Assembly (NCBI RefSeq): GCF_001418325.1
Contig: NZ_LIPN01000001.1
Coordinates: 1 to 32,341 of the forward strand
DNA from: Streptomyces atriruber
GTDB taxonomy: Bacteria; Actinomycetota; Actinomycetes; Streptomycetales; Streptomycetaceae
Direction: 5' to 3'
DNA: 32,341 bases
The notes below the pieces were generated by a model. It saw only the letters and a program-made list of their open reading frames with translations. It did no database searches and was not told where the DNA came from. Of the stretch, positions 28,142 to 32,341 are shown piece after piece. The position numbers and the translations under genes were made by a program. How positions within the stretch are numbered: position 1 is the stretch's first letter; the number at the start of each line of letters is the position of its first letter.

Positions 28142-29785
28142 ATGGACAGTCAGGGCACTCAGGGCGGCATCACCGTGCAACGCGCGCTGGAACTTCCGGG
28201 GCTGCGCGGCGGGCTCCCCGAGGTCGTCGCTGGCGCGGAGCGGCTGCAGCGGACCGTGCGGTGGGTGCACGCGGGCGAGGTGCCCAACATCGCCTCGCTG
28301 CTCAAGGGCGGCGAGCTGCTGCTCACCACGGGCCTCGGGCTCGGCGCCCGCCCCGCCGAGCAGCGCGCCTTCGTGCGCAACCTCGCCGAGCGGGGCATCG
28401 CGGCGCTCGTCGTCGAGCTGGGGCCGCGCTTCACCCGGCTGCCCGCGGCGATCGTGGAGACGGCGCGCTCCGCCGGGCTCCCGCTGGTGCAGCTGCACCG
28501 GGAGGTGCCGTTCGTGACGGTCACCGAGGAAGTGCACACCGAGATCGTCAACGGCCACTACGCGCTCCTCCAGCAGGCCGAGGAGGTGCACAGGCGCTGC
28601 ACGGAGGCGCTGCTCGGCGGGGGCGGCACCCCGCAGGTCCTCGGCATCCTCGCGGAGTTCAGCGGCAACCCGGTGTTCCTGGAGACGGCGGACGGCCAGC
28701 TCCTGTACGCCGCCGGGGCGGGCACCGAGTGCGCGGACCCGCTGCAGGTGTGGGAGGGGCTGCGGGGGCGCGCCGTCGACCGGGAGGGCCCGCCCGCGAG
28801 CGCGGTCATCGTCGACGTGCCGGGCGGCGGTCCGGGCGCGGGCTCGGTGCGGGCCAGGCTCGTCCTGCTCGCCGTGGAGTCGGCGCCGCTGCCGGTGCAC
28901 CGCATCGCCGCGGAACGGGCGGCGGGCAGCCTCGCGGTGGTGCTGATGCAGGCCCGCCAGGAGGAGGAGCTCGCCGCGCGCGGGCGGGGCGACTTCCTCA
29001 CCGACCTCGCGGAGGGCCGCATCGCCGCCGACGACGCGCCCGCGCAGGCCCGCGTCCTCGGCTTCAGGCCGGGCTCGGCCGACAGCCCGCTGCTGCCGGT
29101 GGTGATGCGGCTCGCGGACGGGCTGCCGACCGGTGGCGGCTGGGCGGTCCTGGCGCGGGCCGTCGCGGAGGAGCTGGCGTCGGTGGGGGTGCCCGCGCTG
29201 CTGGGCGTACGTCCCGTGGAGGGGCGCGTGCCGCTGCTGCTCGGTCTGCGGTCGGAGTCCGAGCGGACCGCGGTGGCCGACCGGGTCGCCGCCGCGCTGC
29301 GGGCCGGCGTCGAGCGGGCCGGGATGCAGCGGCCCGGGGCGCAGCCGCCGGTCGTGGTGGTCGGGGTCGCGGGCGGCTGGGCGGCGGCTTCGGCGGGGCT
29401 GCGGCACGCGGCGGAGACGGCGACGGCCGCGCAGGGGCTCTCGGACCGCCCCTGGTACGACGCGCGGCGGCTCGACATCGACCTGCTGCTGTGGCGGCTG
29501 CACCGGCACGACGAGGACGGGGTCCTCACGGCGTTCGTGGACCGCGCGATCGGCCCGCTGCGCGCCCACGACCAGCGCTCGAAGCCACCGCTGCTGCCGA
29601 CGCTGCAGACGTATCTGGCGCATGCGGGGCGCAAGGCGGAGACGGCGCGCGAGCTGCATCTGAACCGGCAGACCCTGTACAACCGCCTCGCCAGGATCAG
29701 CGAGCTGCTCGGCACGGACCTCGACGATCCGCAGACGGTGCTCGCGCTGAGCCTGGCGCTGCGGGCACGCAGGCACGTGGCGTAG
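28142..29785 (+). CDS. PucR-family transcriptional regulator
   Basis: 547 aa. The N-terminal PucR sensor domain (about 12-130) reads ALELPGLRGGLPEVVAGAERLQRTVRWVH ... GELLLTTG. A central GGDEF-like region follows. The C-terminal PucR-type helix-turn-helix (ARELHLNRQTLYNRLARISELLG) binds DNA. PucR proteins control purine or other catabolic genes, but none is adjacent, so the target is not inferable. It sits between the GH15 terminator and a convergent glycosyltransferase. Confidence 0.92.
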   Translation: MDSQGTQGGITVQRALELPGLRGGLPEVVAGAERLQRTVRWVHAGEVPNIASLLKGGELLLTTGLGLGARPAEQRAFVRNLAERGIAALVVELGPRFTRLPAAIVETARSAGLPLVQLHREVPFVTVTEEVHTEIVNGHYALLQQAEEVHRRCTEALLGGGGTPQVLGILAEFSGNPVFLETADGQLLYAAGAGTECADPLQVWEGLRGRAVDREGPPASAVIVDVPGGGPGAGSVRARLVLLAVESAPLPVHRIAAERAAGSLAVVLMQARQEEELAARGRGDFLTDLAEGRIAADDAPAQARVLGFRPGSADSPLLPVVMRLADGLPTGGGWAVLARAVAEELASVGVPALLGVRPVEGRVPLLLGLRSESERTAVADRVAAALRAGVERAGMQRPGAQPPVVVVGVAGGWAAASAGLRHAAETATAAQGLSDRPWYDARRLDIDLLLWRLHRHDEDGVLTAFVDRAIGPLRAHDQRSKPPLLPTLQTYLAHAGRKAETARELHLNRQTLYNRLARISELLGTDLDDPQTVLALSLALRARRHVA

Positions 29786-29821
29786 GAGCCCCGGGCGACG
29801 AGCATCAGACGTACCGGTGCT

Positions 29822-30958
29822 TCAGGAGTACGGCAGGGGCTGGGTCAACTCGTCGTAGATGCTGAGGACTTGGGTGACCGTTTCGTCTTCGGTCGGCCAG
29901 GTGGCGGCCTGGGCCTCGCCCCGGTCCTTGAGCTCCGCCCGGCGGACCGGGTCGGCGAGGAGCCGTACGACGGCGGTGGAGAGGGCATCCGCGTCGCCGT
30001 ACTCGACGAGTTCGGCCGCGTCGCCGACGAGTTCGGGGATGCCGCCGACCGCGGTCGCCACGAGCGGCACGCGCGCGTGGAGCGCCTCCTGGGCGAGCAC
30101 CGAGCGGGACTCCCAGCTGCTGGGCAGCACCGCGAGGTCGGCCGCCGCGAGGAGTTCGGGGACGTCGTCGCGGCGCCCGACGAGGCGGGCGGGCAGCTGT
30201 TCGTCCTCGATGCGGCGCTGCAGGGCGGCCCGTTCGGGCCCCTCCCCCGCCACGACGAGGAGCGGCAGCGGGTCCAGGTGGCGCCACGCGCGCGTGGCGT
30301 TCAGCAGGACGTCGTAGCCGCCGTTCCGTTCGAGGGCGCCGACGGCGAGGATCAACGGGCGGTCCACGGCGCCGACTTCGGCACGGGCCTTGTGAAGGAG
30401 ACCGTCGGGTTCCTCCGCCTCCTCCGGGCGGCGCGGTGCGGGCAGCGCGACGGCGGCGAGGCGGGCATCGCGGGCGCCCCTGCCGCGGGCCCGGTCGACC
30501 AGATCGGACGAGGTGCCGAGGACCACGGCCGCGGCCCTGGCGACGCGCCGCTCCAGGAGGCGCAGCACGCGGGCACGGGCGCCGTCCGCCTGTGCGCGGG
30601 TGTGCCAGGTGACGACGAGGGGGACGCGGCGTCCGGTGAGCGCGACGGTGGCACGGAGGGCGGCGTGCAGCCCGTGCGCGTGCACGAGGTCGGCGTCGGC
30701 ACAGGCGGCGCGGAGGGCGGCCACGGAGACGGGGTCGCCGCTGCGGGCCACGGGGACGTGCCGGGCGCCGGCTCCCGCGAAGTCGTAGGCGCGGGCGGCC
30801 TCGTCGGGAGCGCACACGGTGACCCGCACACCCCGCGCGGCGAGGCCCGCGGCCAGCGATCTGACGTGCGCGCTGCTGCCCGCGCTGCCACCTCCGAGGA
30901 CTTGCACGGTGTGCAGCGGCGTCTGTCCGTGCGGCGAGTGGCTGCTCACGTGGCTCAC
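29822..30958 (-). CDS. Glycosyltransferase family 4
   Basis: 378 aa GT-B fold enzyme. HTVQVLGGGSAGSSAHVRSLAAGL begins the N-terminal Rossmann domain. LILAVGALERNGGYDVLLNA and the nucleotide-sugar-binding ESRSVLAQE motif (E-x7-E) lie in the C-terminal half, then VPLVATAVGGIPELVGD. The donor and acceptor are unknown; cell-wall or exopolysaccharide glycan is typical of such proteins. The GTG at 30958 has an AGGAG site 10 nt upstream; the extra N-terminal residues of the longest frame are unsupported. It ends 36 bp from the convergent pucR-like gene. Confidence 0.9.
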   Translation of the reverse strand: MSHVSSHSPHGQTPLHTVQVLGGGSAGSSAHVRSLAAGLAARGVRVTVCAPDEAARAYDFAGAGARHVPVARSGDPVSVAALRAACADADLVHAHGLHAALRATVALTGRRVPLVVTWHTRAQADGARARVLRLLERRVARAAAVVLGTSSDLVDRARGRGARDARLAAVALPAPRRPEEAEEPDGLLHKARAEVGAVDRPLILAVGALERNGGYDVLLNATRAWRHLDPLPLLVVAGEGPERAALQRRIEDEQLPARLVGRRDDVPELLAAADLAVLPSSWESRSVLAQEALHARVPLVATAVGGIPELVGDAAELVEYGDADALSTAVVRLLADPVRRAELKDRGEAQAATWPTEDETVTQVLSIYDELTQPLPYS

Positions 30959-30997
30959 GTGGCGGGGGCTCCTGGGTCTGCGTCGGTGGGTGCTCGG

Positions 30998-31024
30998 ACT
31001 GTACTCGGGCAGATGCTGCGCCAA
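30998..31024 (-). promoter_or_regulatory. Possible promoter of the glycosyltransferase gene
   Basis: The minus strand has TTGGCG (31024-31019) and TACAGT (31003-30998), separated by only 15 bp (16 if CTTGGC is used). It would give a leader of about 30 nt. Confidence 0.3.
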
Positions 31025-31070
31025 GGATGCCAGTCCGCACGGGCGTTCCGGCACTGCCGAAAGGTCACTT

Positions 31071-31127
31071 CCGTATTTGGGCGGGCAACTCCGTGGACGG
31101 GATCACCCACACGGGGGACAAATACGG
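31071..31127. repeat. Spaced inverted repeat CCGTATTTG ... CAAATACGG
   Basis: Two 9-bp arms (31071-31079 and 31119-31127) are 39 bp apart, upstream of the glycosyltransferase promoter. The AT-rich arms stand out in this genome. It may be a binding site pair for a looping regulator. No gene occupies 30959-31171. Confidence 0.35.
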
Positions 31128-31171
31128 GGTTCCGGAGCTTGCAGGGCGAGCGGGGGTTCGGGGGCCGTCCT

Positions 31172-32302
31172 CTAGAACGGCCGTGTGAGCGGATCGTCGC
31201 GCACCCGGTCGTACACCGCGCGCAGCCAGGGCTCGCGGACGGCGGGCAGCCGGGCCAGCGTACGGAGGAAGACCCTCCGGTCGGGTGCGAACAGCCGCAT
31301 CGGGCGTAGCGGCAGCGGATCGTCGCGGTAGACCCCGTCGGGCAGCCCGCCCGTCGCCGGAACCGGCAACTGCTCACGGGGGAAGGCCACATGGAGCCAG
31401 ACGTCGGCTTCGAGCGGCACGGCGACGACTGCGGCGGCAGCGGTGGAGGGGGCAGCGGCGGTCCGGGGACCGGTCCCGGTGTCCGACGGCTGCCACACCT
31501 CGCCCGTCCGCGGATGCCGCGGCACCAGGGCGATGTCGACGTCCCGGAGGGCGGACGGCGGCAGCCCGGGCCCGGCCACACCCACCTGCCGCCGCCGCGC
31601 GGGCCCCGACGGCAGCAGCGCGTCGAGCGCCCGGCCGAACGTGTCCGTGAGGATGCCGTCGGGCAGGGCCATCGGCGCGCCCGCCGAGGCCCCCAGCAGA
31701 TGGGCCAGCGCCGCCCCGACCGCCGCCTCCCACCGCGCGTCCCACGCCCCGCACGCCTCGACCGGCGGCGCTCCCTGGAACTCCCGCGCGAGCGCCGCCC
31801 AGTCGGCGGCGGAGTCCGCGTCCGCGGAGCACTCCTCGGCGTCGTCGTCGGGGACGCGGCGGACGGCGTCCGGAACGAGCCACACCGTCTGCCAGAACGT
31901 GCAGTCGTCGATGCGGGTCGCCACCGGGCTCGCGCACCGCGCACAGACGAGGTTCGGGCCGTCCCGTCCGTCGAGCCCGAGGCAGTAGCCGTCGCACCGG
32001 TCGGGGATCAGGACGGTGCCGCGGGTGTCCCCCGGGGCGACGACGACCGCGCCCGGGGCCCCGAAGGACAGCCCGGGGACGGGCGCGAACACGCCGCGCG
32101 CCGCCGCCTCCTCGGCCCCGACCTCGCCCCACGGCCGCCAGGGCGGCCCGAACGGCTCGGGTTCGACGGCGTACGTGCCGGGCTCCATGAGCGCGGGGAG
32201 CAGTTCGTGTCCGTACGCCTGGTGGGCCCGCACGGGCAACGCGACCCGTTCGACGGGCCCGGTGAGCACGGCATCGCAGCGCGCGCACGCGAACACGACC
32301 AC
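31172..32302 (-). CDS. Cysteine-rich conserved hypothetical protein
   Basis: 376 aa from GTG 32302, with GTG 32296 equally possible; GAGGGAGGG lies upstream. Two CARC motifs (Cys6/Cys9 and Cys120/Cys123), plus Cys103, Cys107 and Cys134, suggest one or two zinc-binding knuckles. The C-terminal part is hydrophobic and Pro-rich with conserved-looking aromatic blocks (VWLHVAFPREQLPVP, PMRLFAPDRRVFLRTLARLP). No signal peptide, and no known family recognised. Codon bias matches the neighbours. It probably encodes a lineage-specific cytoplasmic protein. Confidence 0.8.
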   Translation of the reverse strand: MVVFACARCDAVLTGPVERVALPVRAHQAYGHELLPALMEPGTYAVEPEPFGPPWRPWGEVGAEEAAARGVFAPVPGLSFGAPGAVVVAPGDTRGTVLIPDRCDGYCLGLDGRDGPNLVCARCASPVATRIDDCTFWQTVWLVPDAVRRVPDDDAEECSADADSAADWAALAREFQGAPPVEACGAWDARWEAAVGAALAHLLGASAGAPMALPDGILTDTFGRALDALLPSGPARRRQVGVAGPGLPPSALRDVDIALVPRHPRTGEVWQPSDTGTGPRTAAAPSTAAAAVVAVPLEADVWLHVAFPREQLPVPATGGLPDGVYRDDPLPLRPMRLFAPDRRVFLRTLARLPAVREPWLRAVYDRVRDDPLTRPF

Positions 32303-32341
32303 GTGCCCTCCCTCTTGCCCCGGCCTGGCCCGGCCCCGCCT

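Overview
The window looks like Streptomyces (or a very close relative). It is very GC-rich with strong third-position G/C, uses many GTG starts, has genes overlapping in ATGA/GTGA couplings, carries TAGnnT-type -10 boxes, and holds gene blocks typical of Streptomyces: aroH-tyrA-cmk-plsC-der, parA-RHH-scpA-scpB-rluB-like, ald, and pyrG-nudix. I see no integrase, transposase, CRISPR array, tRNA or rRNA. It reads as a chromosomal core segment. Assignments rest on reading motifs; no database search was run.

Layout. 1-1454: the two ATPases of a branched-chain-amino-acid-type ABC importer, the first running off the left edge. 1420-2730: two secreted resuscitation-promoting-factor (Rpf) lytic enzymes with LysM domains. 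A 526-bp control region follows, with a good promoter and three Crp-like sites. 3257-4565: two lineage-specific hypothetical genes separated by a perfect 48-bp palindrome. 4656-9127 (minus): one operon, aroH-tyrA-cmk-plsC-der (tyrosine branch, CMP kinase, phospholipid acyltransferase, ribosome-assembly GTPase). 9248-9673: a YidB/DUF937 protein. 9862-11612 (plus): a membrane-anchored protein, a five-helix DUF6529-like membrane protein and a Tat/lipobox Rieske protein, apparently a small redox module.

11636-14860 is the most interesting part. A tightly coupled minus-strand operon encodes an NrtR-type Nudix/winged-helix regulator, an ADP-ribosylglycohydrolase (DraG-like) and an RlaP/PF10127-type nucleotidyltransferase. 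A second RlaP-type gene meets it tail to tail. The regulator promoter is embedded in a perfect TATAGTC-N5-GACTATA inverted repeat. The set suggests an ADP-ribose-sensing response coupled to de-ADP-ribosylation and to nucleotide addition or RNA repair.

14883-19450 (minus): chromosome-organisation operon, parA homologue - ribbon-helix-helix-like gene - scpA - scpB - RluB/RsuA-family pseudouridine synthase. 19807-20922: alanine dehydrogenase. 21068-25710 (minus): pyrG, an ADP-ribose-pyrophosphatase-type Nudix protein, and a large NB-ARC/TPR (STAND-like) protein with an altered P-loop. 26161-27966 (plus): GH15 glucoamylase/trehalase-like enzyme. 28142-29785 (plus): PucR-family regulator, probably leaderless. 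29822-30958 (minus): family 4 glycosyltransferase. 31172-32302 (minus): cysteine-rich hypothetical protein. The last 39 bases hold nothing I can identify.
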